Shown: positions 33,712 to 42,486, counted from the first letter of the stretch. The stretch is DNA of 50,201 nucleotides from DAOPYE01 sp035352715 (GCA_035352715.1 DAOPYE010000008.1:1-50201), one strand, 5' to 3'. Numbers and translations are program-made. Notes: a model not told the origin generated them from the letters alone.

Positions 33712-34071
33712 ATGGATTGGCTTCACGCCCCCGTTCTTTTGATGGTTGTCGCCATGCCGAAGGATGCCGTGAATGCGCATCCAGCATTCAAAACACTGCC
33801 GGAGGCCGTGGCGTTCATTTCCGGCTGCCTTGACGCCAATGACCCGAAAAAGCTGGGTTTGGCGGCCATCCACAAGGTGACGGCCTTCGACTCGCTGCAA
33901 CAGGCCCATCGTCAGGTGCCATTAACCCAGCGGTATGCGGGCTGCCAATTTCCCGCCAATGCCAATCAATTCAAGCTGGGGGGCCATGCCTCGGAATTGG
34001 GGCACGTGCATATCGACTTCATCAAGCAGAAGGATGCTTGGTATCTCGACTCGATTTGGCTCTGTCGCTGA
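33712..34071 (+). CDS. Hypothetical protein, possibly exported
   Basis: The 119-residue product begins with a hydrophobic segment (LHAPVLLMVVAMPKDAVNA) that could be a short signal peptide. The mature part has three Cys, two near the middle (SGCLDAND, YAGCQF) and one at the C-terminus (WLC), and a C-terminal VHIDFIKQKDAWYLDSIW that resembles an NTF2/SnoaL-like ending, where a small beta sheet finishes with a Trp-Tyr-rich strand. I cannot assign a family. It lies twelve bases after the msr fusion gene and may be in its transcript. Confidence 0.55.
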   Translation: MDWLHAPVLLMVVAMPKDAVNAHPAFKTLPEAVAFISGCLDANDPKKLGLAAIHKVTAFDSLQQAHRQVPLTQRYAGCQFPANANQFKLGGHASELGHVHIDFIKQKDAWYLDSIWLCR

Positions 34072-34110
34072 GCTTGTTTGATCCTTTGGGGATGCCGATC
34101 AGCCCTTGTT

Positions 34111-34575
34111 CTACGGCTGATAGCGGTCGGCGACGGCTTTCACGTCGCTGAAAAAGACGCGCGCCTCTTCAGCGGTGGGAAGGCCTCGATCAGTCCGGTG
34201 GGCCTTCTGGGTGCGTTCCATCGCCTGGCTAAGGAACTGGATATCCTCGGGCGTCAGCTTGCCGCCGACCTTGACGAGGCGCTCCAGGATCGCGCCGTTT
34301 TCCCGCTGCTCATCCTTGGGCAGGCTGGCGGCAGCGATCGTGCTTCCGTAGATCGCCACGCCCGAAGCCACCAGCTGACCGCCACTGGCGCGCACACCGC
34401 CCGTCAGGCCGTTCTGGCGAATGGCGGTGGCGAGCTGGGGGTTGTTCTTGCCAACCTCATCAGCCATGCGCTTGCGGGCGTAGAAGACGCAGCCCACGCA
34501 GGAGAGGCCCGCCAGCAGGATCAGGGTTCCGCAGCCCGCGCCGACCCAGATGAGGACTTTCTTGGTGTCCGCCAT
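34111..34575 (-). CDS. Hypothetical membrane-anchored protein
   Basis: The 154-residue product has one N-terminal transmembrane helix (about residues 7-32, VLIWVGAGCGTLILLAGLSC) with Cys-x-x-Cys at its end, then a soluble domain of about 115 residues that is Ala/Gly-rich early and helical late (KLTPEDIQFLSQAMERTQ). It shows no known motif. An inverted repeat (ATCAGCC/GGCTGAT) around its stop codon at 34104-34120 may help termination. Function is unknown. Confidence 0.6.
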   Translation of the reverse strand: MADTKKVLIWVGAGCGTLILLAGLSCVGCVFYARKRMADEVGKNNPQLATAIRQNGLTGGVRASGGQLVASGVAIYGSTIAAASLPKDEQRENGAILERLVKVGGKLTPEDIQFLSQAMERTQKAHRTDRGLPTAEEARVFFSDVKAVADRYQP

Positions 34576-34670
34576 GATGTACTCCGTTGGAATGAATGGA
34601 TGGAGTATGTCATCGCGGTGATTGAACGTTGACGTTTTTTTATGGTCTGGTTGGCTCTGGATACAGCAAA

Positions 34671-34701
34671 GCCGCGCGAACGATTTGGGTGTTCGCGCGG
34701 C
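34671..34701 (-). terminator. Intrinsic terminator of ackA
   Basis: A perfect 11-base stem (GCCGCGCGAAC with GTTCGCGCGGC) and a 9-base loop lie 24 bases beyond the ackA stop codon. On the minus strand it is followed by TTTGCTG. It is the natural end of ackA transcription. Confidence 0.8.
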
Positions 34702-34724
34702 CTCGTGGACGGGATGCGTTGGCT

Positions 34725-35936
34725 CTAGGCGTTCTGGCCAGGGAGGATCAGATCGAAGACATCCATGGCGATCTGGAGTTCTTCGTTGGTGGGGATCACC
34801 AGGATGGTGACCGGCGAGTAGCGTGCGGAGACGACGCCTTCCTTGTTGCCGTTCTTGGCGTTCAGCTCGTAGTCCATCACGATGCCGATGTGTTCCAGGC
34901 GGCGGCAGATGCGGCCGCGCATGATGGCGCCGTTCTGGCCCACGCCGCCCGTGAAGACCAGGGCGTCCACCTTCACCAGCTCGGCGGAATAGGCGCCGAT
35001 GTACTTGCGCACGCGGTGGGCGTAGACATCCAGGGCCTCTTGGGCCTGCACGTCACCCTTGGCAGATGCCTCTTCCAGATCGCGCACATCGCTGGAGATG
35101 CCGGAGAGGCCCAGCAGGCCGCTCTGCTTGTTGAGCATGTTGCTCAGATCCTTGGCGGAATATCCGCGCTCCAGCAGGTAGGGCAGGATCGCGGGGTCGA
35201 TATCGCCCGAGCGGGTGCCCATCATCACGCCTTCCAGTGGCGTGAAGCCCATGGACGTGTCGATGGATTTGCCTGACTCAATGGCCGTCAGGCTGGCGCC
35301 GTTGCCCAGGTGGCAGGTGATCAGATTGGTGTTCACAGGCGAACGGTGCATCACTTCCATGGCGCGGGAAGTCACGTAGCGGTGGCTGGTGCCGTGGAAG
35401 CCGTAGCGGCGGATGCGGTGCTTGTCGTAGAGCTCGCGGGGCAGGCCGTAGAGGTAGGAGGATGGCGGCATGGTCTGGTGGAAGGCCGTGTCGAAGACCG
35501 CCACCTGCATGAGTCCGGGGAAGAGCTGCTGCGCGGCGCGGATGCCCGTCAGATTGGGGCCATTGTGCAGCGGGGCCAGTTCCTTGGCTTCCTCGATGGC
35601 CTCAATGACCGATTCGTCGATGATGACCGAGGACGAGAACTTCTCGCCGCCGTGCACCACGCGATGGCCAATGCCCTGGATCTCGTCCAGGCTGGACAGG
35701 ATGCCCTTCTCTGGATCGATCAGCGCCTTGACCACGGATGCGAGCGCTTCCGCGTGATCCTTGAAATCGATGTTGAGCAGCAGTTCGCCCTTGGGGCCCT
35801 TCTGGCTCAGTTCGCCATTGGGCAAACCGATGCGGTCGATGGCGCCCTTGCCCAGGCTGTTGCGTTCTGGCATTTCGATCACTTCGTATTTCAAGGACGA
35901 GCTGCCGCTGTTCAGGACCAGAATCCGAGTTCCCAT
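34725..35936 (-). CDS. ackA: Acetate kinase
   Basis: The 403-residue product converts acetyl phosphate and ADP to acetate and ATP (and the reverse). The N-terminal signature ILVLNSGSSSLKYEVIE is complete, followed by GHRVVHGGEKFSSSV, AVFDTAFHQTMP, RYGFHGTSHRYV, TCHLGNGASLTAI, MGFTPLEGVMMGTRSGDIDP and DALVFTGGVGQNGA. I use the ATG at 35936 (GGGGGAAG upstream); the frame is open to 36113 but that part overlaps the oxidoreductase gene on the other strand. No phosphotransacetylase gene is next to it in this window. Confidence 0.98.
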   Translation of the reverse strand: MGTRILVLNSGSSSLKYEVIEMPERNSLGKGAIDRIGLPNGELSQKGPKGELLLNIDFKDHAEALASVVKALIDPEKGILSSLDEIQGIGHRVVHGGEKFSSSVIIDESVIEAIEEAKELAPLHNGPNLTGIRAAQQLFPGLMQVAVFDTAFHQTMPPSSYLYGLPRELYDKHRIRRYGFHGTSHRYVTSRAMEVMHRSPVNTNLITCHLGNGASLTAIESGKSIDTSMGFTPLEGVMMGTRSGDIDPAILPYLLERGYSAKDLSNMLNKQSGLLGLSGISSDVRDLEEASAKGDVQAQEALDVYAHRVRKYIGAYSAELVKVDALVFTGGVGQNGAIMRGRICRRLEHIGIVMDYELNAKNGNKEGVVSARYSPVTILVIPTNEELQIAMDVFDLILPGQNA

Positions 35937-35979
35937 ACTTCCCCCATGCGTGTGTCGCGGATACCCGCTCACTCCATGG

Positions 35980-35987
35980 TATAGAAT
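35980..35987 (+). promoter_or_regulatory. Candidate -10 box for the Gfo/Idh/MocA gene
   Basis: TATAGAAT lies 17 bases before the ATG at 36005 and upstream of the AGGGAGA ribosome-binding site. A matching -35 is not clear. TAGAAT also lies before the kinase gene (49521-49526) and the cupin gene (49058-49063), so it may reflect a local -10 preference. Confidence 0.4.
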
Positions 35988-36004
35988 CCACGCAGGGAGA
36001 TGCC

Positions 36005-36967
36005 ATGAACACTTTACGTGTTGCCGTCGTCGGAGTCGGAAGTCTTGGACAACATCACGCCCGTATTGCGGCGGCTTCCGAGCAGACGCGCTTGGTCGCA
36101 GTCGTGGATCCAAGCGAGGCGAGAGGCTGTGAGATCGCGGAAAAATTCGGCACGCAATGGCGGCCGGATCTGGACAGCGTGCTGTCCGAGGTCGATGCGG
36201 TCCAGATCGCCGCGCCCACGGGGTTCCATCACGCGTTGGGACTCCAGGTGCTGAAGGCGGGCAAGCATTTGATGATGGAAAAGCCCCTGGCGGCGAGCCT
36301 GCCCGAAGGCGAGGCGCTGCTCGCCGCCCTCGCGGAAGCGCGCGCGCAGCACCCGGGCCTGGTGGCCGGCGTCGGTCATCTGGAGCGCTTCAATCCCGCC
36401 GTGCAGGCCCTGCGCGGCCTGGGCTTCGTGCCACGCTTCGCTGAGGCGGTGCGCGTCTCCCCGTTCCCCATGCGCAGTCTTGAAGTGGACGTGATCATGG
36501 ACGTGATGATCCACGATCTGGATCTGCTGCTGGCGCTGTTCGGCCGTCCCGTGGTGGATGTCGAAGCCGTGGGCGTGCCCGTGCTCACCCGCCAGGCGGA
36601 TCTGGTGAACGCGCGCCTAAAATTTGAAGGCGGCGGTTTTGCCACGGTCACCGCCAGCCGCGTGGCGCGCAAGAAGGAGCGCACCCTGCGCGCCTTTGCG
36701 GACAAGGCCTACGCCAACCTGGATTTCGCCGCGCAGAAGCTCGAACTGCTGCGTCTGGTGCTCGGCGCCGAAGGCCCGGAAGTGAAGCCCGAGACCATCG
36801 AGATTCACGAAGGCGAGCCTTTGAAACTGGAGCTGGAAGCCTTCTACACCGCCTGCCTGGGCGGGGCCCAGCGCGTGGTGCCCTGGAAGGATGCCTTCGA
36901 GGCCATGCACGTGGCCGATCAGGTGCAGCGCGCCGTCGCGAAGAGTCTGGCCGCACTGGAACACTGA
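36005..36967 (+). CDS. Gfo/Idh/MocA-family NAD(P)-dependent oxidoreductase
   Basis: The 320-residue product starts with a Rossmann motif VAVVGVGSLGQHHARI and has VQIAAPTGFHHALGLQVLKA, then the family EKP motif in KHLMMEKPLAAS (catalytic Lys). The C-terminal domain holds IHDLDLLLALFGRP (the D-x-x-x-D-L motif) and a long beta sheet ending in a helix. Members oxidise or reduce sugars and related substrates; no substrate can be named here. RBS GGGAGA is seven bases before ATG. The stop at 36965 is in the same frame as the GTG start of the next gene, seven bases downstream. Confidence 0.9.
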   Translation: MNTLRVAVVGVGSLGQHHARIAAASEQTRLVAVVDPSEARGCEIAEKFGTQWRPDLDSVLSEVDAVQIAAPTGFHHALGLQVLKAGKHLMMEKPLAASLPEGEALLAALAEARAQHPGLVAGVGHLERFNPAVQALRGLGFVPRFAEAVRVSPFPMRSLEVDVIMDVMIHDLDLLLALFGRPVVDVEAVGVPVLTRQADLVNARLKFEGGGFATVTASRVARKKERTLRAFADKAYANLDFAAQKLELLRLVLGAEGPEVKPETIEIHEGEPLKLELEAFYTACLGGAQRVVPWKDAFEAMHVADQVQRAVAKSLAALEH

Positions 36968-36973
36968 GCTTTC

Positions 36974-37936
36974 GTGTTCTTTGACCTGGCGTCCCTGACC
37001 AAGCCGCTCGTCACGGCGCGGTTGGCGCTGGATCTGCTGGACCTCGATTCGGACCGTCGGGCGCAGCTCGGCTTTCTGGATCGGCGCGAACCCCTGACGG
37101 TTCGACAGCTGCTGTCTCATTCATCAGGTCTTCCGCCGTGGCTGCCCTTCACGGGCCAGTCGCTGTCCGATCAGCTTGCCCAGGGGTTCCCCGAAGGCGT
37201 GCATATCCTGTTGCGGAAGGCCGTGCCCGGCGTCGTCACCTACTCGGATCTCAACTTCCGAATGCTGGGTGAGCTGCTGGAGCTGGAGACGGGGCGGCCC
37301 TTCGCGCAGCTCGGCGCGGAGGCTTCGGGACTCGCCCCGGCGCCCTGGCGCGAAGCTCCAGTCTTTGTGCCCGATGGACCCGATGCGGAGGCCTGGCGCG
37401 CGGCCCGGCCCGAGGTTCCGCTTCCGCCCCGTTCGCCCTTCCTGCCTCACGATGCCAACGCCCGCGCGGGCATGCGCGGGCACGCAGGGTTTGGCGCGAG
37501 CCCCGAACAGATGCGGGCCAGCCTCACCGCCTGGATCGGCCAGGGCTTTCCTCGGCGCATGGCGATCGAGACGGCGCGTTCGACGGATGGAGCCGCGTGG
37601 GGACTCAGCCTGCAGCGATCCATGGACGGCCACGGTCGTTTTGGACAGTTGTTGTCGCGTCTTGGCCGATCGTTCACGGGGATCCACGTGCTTGCGGACA
37701 TGGACGACGCGCTGCCTGTGTTGCCGGAGGATCCCGAAGGCCCCGCAGAAGGGTCGACCGCCTGGTGGATGCACTTCGGATACACGGGCCCGGCGCTTTT
37801 CGTCCGCCCGGAAGATGGCGCGTGCATCTGCCTTCTGGCGCACCGGCGGGGCCCCGAGGGCGAGTTGCTGGATCCCCTGCGGATCAACGCACGGCGCATG
37901 GCGATGCTCCGGCGCTTTGTCGAGAGCCAATCCTGA
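36974..37936 (+). CDS. Beta-lactamase-fold serine hydrolase, N-terminally short
   Basis: The 320-residue product has the class C/esterase motifs: SLTK (S-x-x-K, residues 7-10), YSDLN (Y-x-N-like, about 90), and HFGYTG (K/H-x-G-type, about 266). It also contains LSHSSGLPPW, a typical loop. Usually 40-60 residues precede the S-x-x-K motif; here the GTG start puts it at residue 7. The frame upstream closes at once with the stop of the preceding gene, and that gene lies in the same frame, so the missing N-terminus is not hidden in another start. The protein may be non-functional or a diverged paralogue. It would be cytoplasmic unless the true N-terminus has been lost. Confidence 0.75.
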   Translation: MFFDLASLTKPLVTARLALDLLDLDSDRRAQLGFLDRREPLTVRQLLSHSSGLPPWLPFTGQSLSDQLAQGFPEGVHILLRKAVPGVVTYSDLNFRMLGELLELETGRPFAQLGAEASGLAPAPWREAPVFVPDGPDAEAWRAARPEVPLPPRSPFLPHDANARAGMRGHAGFGASPEQMRASLTAWIGQGFPRRMAIETARSTDGAAWGLSLQRSMDGHGRFGQLLSRLGRSFTGIHVLADMDDALPVLPEDPEGPAEGSTAWWMHFGYTGPALFVRPEDGACICLLAHRRGPEGELLDPLRINARRMAMLRRFVESQS

Positions 37937-37939
37937 AGT

Positions 37940-39112
37940 TCAGGCCTCCTGGCTGTCCACCCACGCGGGATCGCCCATTTGAGAGGCGATCTGGGCGACG
38001 GCGCCGCGCCGCGTGACCAGCACATCGTTGCCCGCCGCATCCGCGAGATCTCCCCGAAACGACTGGAAGGGGGCCTGGGGTGAGCTGCAGATGAAATCGG
38101 CCATGGCGCAGCCGATGGTCTCCAGCAGGGGCATGAAGCGCGTCTGGTCCATGGCCACCTTCGCCAGATCCGCATCCGTCAGGCCGTGCAGCGAGGTCGC
38201 GGCGATGGGTTCGATGGGTGGAAAGGGGGCATCCGGCAGCTTGGCCATGGCGAGCGCATCCAGGGAAATCTGGAATCGCCGGTAGTCCAGGCCGGGGATG
38301 GAGCCGGCCCGCAGGAAATCCACCTGCATCTCGGAGGCGTCCGTGGAGGATTGCCCCATCACGTAGTCCAGCCAGAACTTCACATCCAGGCCCTTGGGTT
38401 CCTCGACCTGCTCGGGGGTGGCAAAGCATTTCGCGCAGCCGGTGCCCAGGCTGAACACCGTGAGCTGGTCGATGCGGTAGCCATCCGCGGGGCCATATTT
38501 CGTGGCTTCCAGGATGGCCGCCAGCGATGGGTTGTTGTACGACGTCGTTCCCCCATCCACGAAACGCTCCAGGGGGCGGAAATAGGTGGGGGCGGACATG
38601 GTCGCCTCCATGGCAGCGCGCAGCAGAACATTCGGGTAGGCGCCGTCGGGCTTGCCGCGAAAGCAACTGAAGAAGGTTTCTTCGGCCTCCGCTGCATCCT
38701 GCGAGGTGATCAGCAGATCCAGGCCCGTGCCTTCGCAGACCTGTCGCAGCGTCGCGTTGCCGATGCGCTGCTTGAGCGCGGAACGATAGCGCTGCTTGGT
38801 GTAGGCGGGGGGATTCAGGTAGCGGTTGGCGAGCGGATTCCGCGGCTCGAAGACGCTTTCGATCATCTCCCGGTAGAGAGCCAGGATCTCCGTTGCGGCC
38901 CGCTTCGTCGCGATCAGGCCCGCGATGATGCCGCCGGTGGAGGTCCCCGCCACGAGATCGAAAAGCTCGTAGCACGGGATGCCCGCCACCGATTCAATCC
39001 GCTCCAGAAGCCTCAGCGTGAGCGCGCCCCGAACGCCGCCCCCGTCCAGGCAAAGGGCGACCTTATGGCCTGTCGGGATATTGAGGTTCTGAAACGCCTG
39101 CGTGCGCGGCAT
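37940..39112 (-). CDS. Patatin-like phospholipase
   Basis: The 390-residue product has the full patatin set: CLDGGGVRGALTLRLLE (oxyanion Gly-rich loop, about residues 21-37), VAGTSTGGIIAGLIA (nucleophile Ser, about 53-67) and FVDGGTTSYNNPS (catalytic Asp, DGG at about 185). It is likely to deacylate phospholipids. No signal peptide is seen, so it should be cytoplasmic. It could in principle be an effector of a CBASS-type system, but no cyclase is nearby. It follows the sugar-porter gene by 15 bases on the same strand. Confidence 0.92.
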   Translation of the reverse strand: MPRTQAFQNLNIPTGHKVALCLDGGGVRGALTLRLLERIESVAGIPCYELFDLVAGTSTGGIIAGLIATKRAATEILALYREMIESVFEPRNPLANRYLNPPAYTKQRYRSALKQRIGNATLRQVCEGTGLDLLITSQDAAEAEETFFSCFRGKPDGAYPNVLLRAAMEATMSAPTYFRPLERFVDGGTTSYNNPSLAAILEATKYGPADGYRIDQLTVFSLGTGCAKCFATPEQVEEPKGLDVKFWLDYVMGQSSTDASEMQVDFLRAGSIPGLDYRRFQISLDALAMAKLPDAPFPPIEPIAATSLHGLTDADLAKVAMDQTRFMPLLETIGCAMADFICSSPQAPFQSFRGDLADAAGNDVLVTRRGAVAQIASQMGDPAWVDSQEA

Positions 39113-39127
39113 ATCGCCTCCGGGGCA

Positions 39128-40966
39128 TCAGACTTGTTCGCGGTTCTGGAAATGGGCTTCGATTTCCTCCAGTGTCTTCCCTTTGGTTTCAGGAAGAAAG
39201 AAGGTCGCGGTGATGAAATAGACCGCCGTGCAGCCCGCGAAGACAAAGAAGAGCGCGCCGTAGCCGTGGGCACCCACCGTGGGCAGGAATATGGCCGCGA
39301 TGGCGGTGGAAACGGCCTGGTTGATCAGCAAGGCGATGCTCATGCCATTGGAGCGGATGCGGGTGGGCATCAGTTCGGAAAGGGCCAGCCATACGCAAAC
39401 GCCGGGACCCATGGCGAAGAAGGCCATGAACACGAAGGTGAGCGCCGCCACCAGCCAACCATTGGCGGGGGTTGGAACCGGTGCGATCAGGGCGTGCTCG
39501 ATGCGCAGGGGCGCATGGCGCGAAGCCTCGGCGTTCGCGGTCGGATGGGTGATGCGGGCGGCCAGTGCGGCCCAGCGGTCCTTTGGCACACAGCTTTCGC
39601 GCGTGAGCCGGATCTGGGCCAGGGCATCGGTGGAGCGGGCCACCTGGGTGGCCGCGCGGAAATCGCCATAGGCGTAGATGACAATCAGTGTCGAAGGATG
39701 CCCGAGGATCGCGCGTCCCGGCGCACCCGCCTGGCTTAGCAGCCGATCGGGGAGATCACCGCCATATTTCAGATCCAAGGTCTGATCCGAACTCACCAGG
39801 GCCTGGACCGCCGGGGCCACGTCCACGCGCTGTCTCTCCGTTCGTCGGAAGGCCATGCCCGTGAACAGTAGGGAGACGATGATGCCCGCGCTGCCCAGGC
39901 TCAGCAGGAATTTCCGCCCCTTCTTGTCCACCAGCGCCACGGCGACCATGGTCATCAGGAAGTTCACGAGGGTCAGTCCGACATAGCCCAGATGGGCGCT
40001 GGCGTCTGAAAGGCCCGCTTGGATGAGGATGGTCGCGTTGTATCCGATGATCGAGTTGACGCCCGTGGCCTGGTTGCAGGCGAGGATGACGCAGGCCAGC
40101 AGAAAGGGCACGACGTACCGGCGGCTGAAGAGCGAATCCTTGAAGACTTCGCCTCGGCTCGGCTGTTCCTCGCTCTCCTCCATCTCCTTGAGTTCCAGTG
40201 CGGCCTGGGCGTTTGTTCGGGTGCGCTTCAGGGCGTTCAGGGCGGCGTCCTTCCTGCCTCGCCGGAACAGCCACCGGGGCGATTCGGGCACGAACAGGCT
40301 GCCGAACACGAACAGCGCCCCCGGCAGCGCCGAAATCCAGAAGATGCTGCGCCAGGCGAAATCCTTGAAGGCGAAGAGCGCTGCCGCATTGCCCGTCTGC
40401 TCGATGCGCGCCACGCGGAAGCTGAAGATCCACGCGATGAGCGCAGCTGCGAAGATCCCAAGGGTCAGCAGCCACTGGAAAAGGCCGGTGCCTCGGCCCC
40501 GGTTCGTCGCGTCCAGGCACTCCGCCAGATAGAGGGGGACCACGACGCCGACGAAACCGGCGCTGACGCCCTGCAGCAATCGGCCCAGCACCAGGGGGCC
40601 GAACCCGTGGGCGAGGGCGATCATGGGGATGCTCGCGACGAAGGCCACCCCCGAAAGCGTCATCAGCTTCTTGCGGCCCATCAGATCCGCCAACAGCCCC
40701 GCAAAAAGGGTGGAGATGACGCTGCCCAATAGCACCGCGGCCACAACGATGGAAAGCTGCTGGGCCGTGAGTCCCGAGGTGGTCTCCAGATAAGGCAGGG
40801 CCCCCGCGATGATGCCCACATCGATGCCGTACAGCAGACCTCCGAGGCCCGCGATAAACAGCAGGTAGCGGCTGTTCCATCGCTGGTTCCAATGCTGGTT
40901 CCATCGCGGCGTTCGTCGACTTCCGGTTTCGGAAGCGGGGCTTGGGGAAGCTGATACGTCGTTCAT
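39128..40966 (-). CDS. Sugar-porter MFS transporter with a large loop insert between TM9 and TM10
   Basis: The 612-residue product has the sugar-porter signatures: LYGIDVGIIAGALPYLE (TM1), LADLMGRKKLM (loop 2-3), LGRLLQGVSAGF, PLYLAECLDATNRGRGTG, and PESPRWLFRRGRKDAAL (loop 6-7), then QATGVNSIIGYNATIL (TM7), and FLPETKGKTLEEIE at the end. Bacterial members usually have about 460-480 residues. Here about 125 extra residues (about 374-498) lie between TM9 (GIIVSLLFTGMAF) and TM10 (LVAALTFVFMAFFAMGPG), containing DLKYGGDLPDRLL and two Cys-free helices. The N-terminus has a WNQHWNQRWN repeat. Substrate unknown. Confidence 0.9.
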   Translation of the reverse strand: MNDVSASPSPASETGSRRTPRWNQHWNQRWNSRYLLFIAGLGGLLYGIDVGIIAGALPYLETTSGLTAQQLSIVVAAVLLGSVISTLFAGLLADLMGRKKLMTLSGVAFVASIPMIALAHGFGPLVLGRLLQGVSAGFVGVVVPLYLAECLDATNRGRGTGLFQWLLTLGIFAAALIAWIFSFRVARIEQTGNAAALFAFKDFAWRSIFWISALPGALFVFGSLFVPESPRWLFRRGRKDAALNALKRTRTNAQAALELKEMEESEEQPSRGEVFKDSLFSRRYVVPFLLACVILACNQATGVNSIIGYNATILIQAGLSDASAHLGYVGLTLVNFLMTMVAVALVDKKGRKFLLSLGSAGIIVSLLFTGMAFRRTERQRVDVAPAVQALVSSDQTLDLKYGGDLPDRLLSQAGAPGRAILGHPSTLIVIYAYGDFRAATQVARSTDALAQIRLTRESCVPKDRWAALAARITHPTANAEASRHAPLRIEHALIAPVPTPANGWLVAALTFVFMAFFAMGPGVCVWLALSELMPTRIRSNGMSIALLINQAVSTAIAAIFLPTVGAHGYGALFFVFAGCTAVYFITATFFLPETKGKTLEEIEAHFQNREQV

Positions 40967-41249
40967 GGAGGCCTCTGGGGGAAGGTCGTGGCGCGCTCAG
41001 GCAGTACAGCCCTTGGGCAGGGCGATGACTATCGGGGGCTATCGTGCCACCCCAAAGGGATTCCTTGCCAGGAACATGGGCGTATCTCCCGCTTTTTGTG
41101 GCTTTTATCCTCGAGGCCGAGGTTGGATGGTTTTTCTATGAAAGATCGGATTTGGATGGAACAAATGCTGGATGTCGGCTTCATTAAATGTGCAACGTGG
41201 TCTGTACGCCTTTGAGGGATTCCGTTCCATCTTTCACAAGGAGTTCTGT
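40967..41249. other. Intergenic region upstream of the sugar porter and remnant gene
   Basis: This stretch holds no recognisable gene. It should contain the sugar-porter promoter on the minus strand and the promoter of the decayed gene at 41250 on the plus strand, but I cannot mark either with confidence. A short AT-rich portion lies at about 41120-41190. Confidence 0.4.
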
Positions 41250-41585
41250 GTGCCATCTCTACGAAGCTTGCCGCTGGCCCTCGCGACGCTTACGACTTCA
41301 TCGCCTTAGCTGAGGTTTCGGGAGCCCTGTCTCGAGGATACGGATGACGGCTGCCTGCCTGGTCGTCCTCTCTGCGGCCGCTGCCCGGAGAGCTCGGAGG
41401 GGGGGGGCGAGACCGACGAGCCCATCTGGCATGGCCGGATCGAGATTCCAGCGACGGCTGCAGGGCTGGAGGATCCGGTCCAGTTGACCGTCACCTACCA
41501 GCCCTGAAGCGAAGGCCCCAATGGCGTCTGCTACCGTCCTCAGCATCAGAAGCTGACCCTCAAGGCTGCCGACTTTCAGAAATGA
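41250..41585 (+). pseudogene. Decayed gene for an exported DsbD-N-like protein
   Basis: AAGGAG at 41238-41243 lies six bases before a GTG at 41250 that starts MPSLRSLPLALATLTTSSP, a clear signal peptide, then TAG at 41307. In the same frame, from about 41409, GETDEPIWHGRIEIPATAAG, then DPVQLTVTYQP, TGA (41505-41507), and SEGPNGVCYRPQHQKLTLKA follow, ending with TGA at 41583. The last part matches the DsbD N-terminal domain pattern Y-Q-x-C-x(5)-C-Y-x-P-Q, with the TGA exactly in place of the first Cys. The middle part (about 41310-41405) makes sense only in other frames and contains a run of nine G (41399-41407). Multiple defects argue for a pseudogene. Confidence 0.6.
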
Positions 41586-41589
41586 CGCC

Positions 41590-42486
41590 CTACAGGGCTC
41601 CGAGTGCCTTCAACTTGGCTTTCAGGCAGGCGCGGGTGTCATCCTCCGCGGGCAGCAAGGGCAAGCGCAGCGTGTCGCCGCAGATGCCCAGCATGGACAG
41701 TCCCGCCTTCACGGGGATGGGGCTGGTCTCCAGGAAGCAGGCGTCCATCAGGGGCAGCAGCTGGAAGTGAAGTTTGCGGGCCTGGGCGAAATCCCCGCGC
41801 AGGCAGGCGTCGACCAGGGCCTTGATCTGCCGGGGCACGAGATTGGCGGCCACGGAGACCAGCCCGGCGTATCCCAGCGCCAGGGCGGGCAGGGCGGCGA
41901 AATCGTCGCCGATCAGGAGCTGCTTGCCTGCGGGCAGCTGGCGCGCCAGTTCGCCGATCTGGGCCAGGTTGCCCGTGGATTCCTTCAGGGCCACGAGCTG
42001 GGGGTTGTCCCATAGCTTGGCCATGGTTTCGGGCGTGATGTTCAGGCCCGTGCGGCCGGGCACGTTGTAGGCGATGATCGGCAGGCCCGGCGCGGCTTCC
42101 GCCACGGCCTGGTAGTGGGCCACGAGGCCCTTGGGGGTGGGCTTGTTGTAGTAGGGCGTCACGATCAGGGCGCCGTCCGCGCCCAGTTCTTGCGCGCGCT
42201 TGGCGTAGAGCACCGCCTGGCGCGTCTCATTGCAACCGGAGCCCACGACGACCTTGCATCCCTGGGCTTCCTCGCGCGTGAGCTCGGTCAGCGCGTCGCG
42301 CTCCGCGTCCGTGAGCACGGGCGCTTCGCCGGTGGTGGCCAGCACCATCAGCACGTCCACGCCACCGGAGACCACATGCTTCAACAGCTTGCGAAACCCG
42401 AGCAGATCCACCTTGCCTTCAGGCGTGAAGGGCGTAGGCAGGGCGACCGAGAGGCCGCCGAAGGAGGGAACCGTGGGCAGGGTCAT
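41590..42486 (-). CDS. dapA: 4-hydroxy-tetrahydrodipicolinate synthase
   Basis: The 298-residue enzyme condenses pyruvate with aspartate semialdehyde in lysine/diaminopimelate synthesis. SVALPTPFTPEGKVDLLGF, LATTGEAPVLTDAE (TTGE), VGSGCNETRQAV, VTPYYNKPTPKGLVAHY (catalytic Tyr), YNVPGRTGLNI and ALKESTGNLAQI (Schiff-base Lys) are all present. The ATG at 42486 overlaps the dapB stop (ATGA); the longer frame to 42744 runs antisense to nothing and lacks family sequence. It is the last gene of the lysine operon. Confidence 0.98.
   Translation of the reverse strand: MTLPTVPSFGGLSVALPTPFTPEGKVDLLGFRKLLKHVVSGGVDVLMVLATTGEAPVLTDAERDALTELTREEAQGCKVVVGSGCNETRQAVLYAKRAQELGADGALIVTPYYNKPTPKGLVAHYQAVAEAAPGLPIIAYNVPGRTGLNITPETMAKLWDNPQLVALKESTGNLAQIGELARQLPAGKQLLIGDDFAALPALALGYAGLVSVAANLVPRQIKALVDACLRGDFAQARKLHFQLLPLMDACFLETSPIPVKAGLSMLGICGDTLRLPLLPAEDDTRACLKAKLKALGAL

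Noticed and set aside
37940..39112. CBASS effector (CapV-type patatin)
   Set aside because: No CD-NTase, E1/E2 or other CBASS gene nearby; neighbours are a sugar porter and a serine hydrolase.
41505..41507. Selenocysteine codon in a functional protein
   Set aside because: The same frame also has TAG at 41307 and a scrambled middle, and I see no strong stem-loop right after the TGA.
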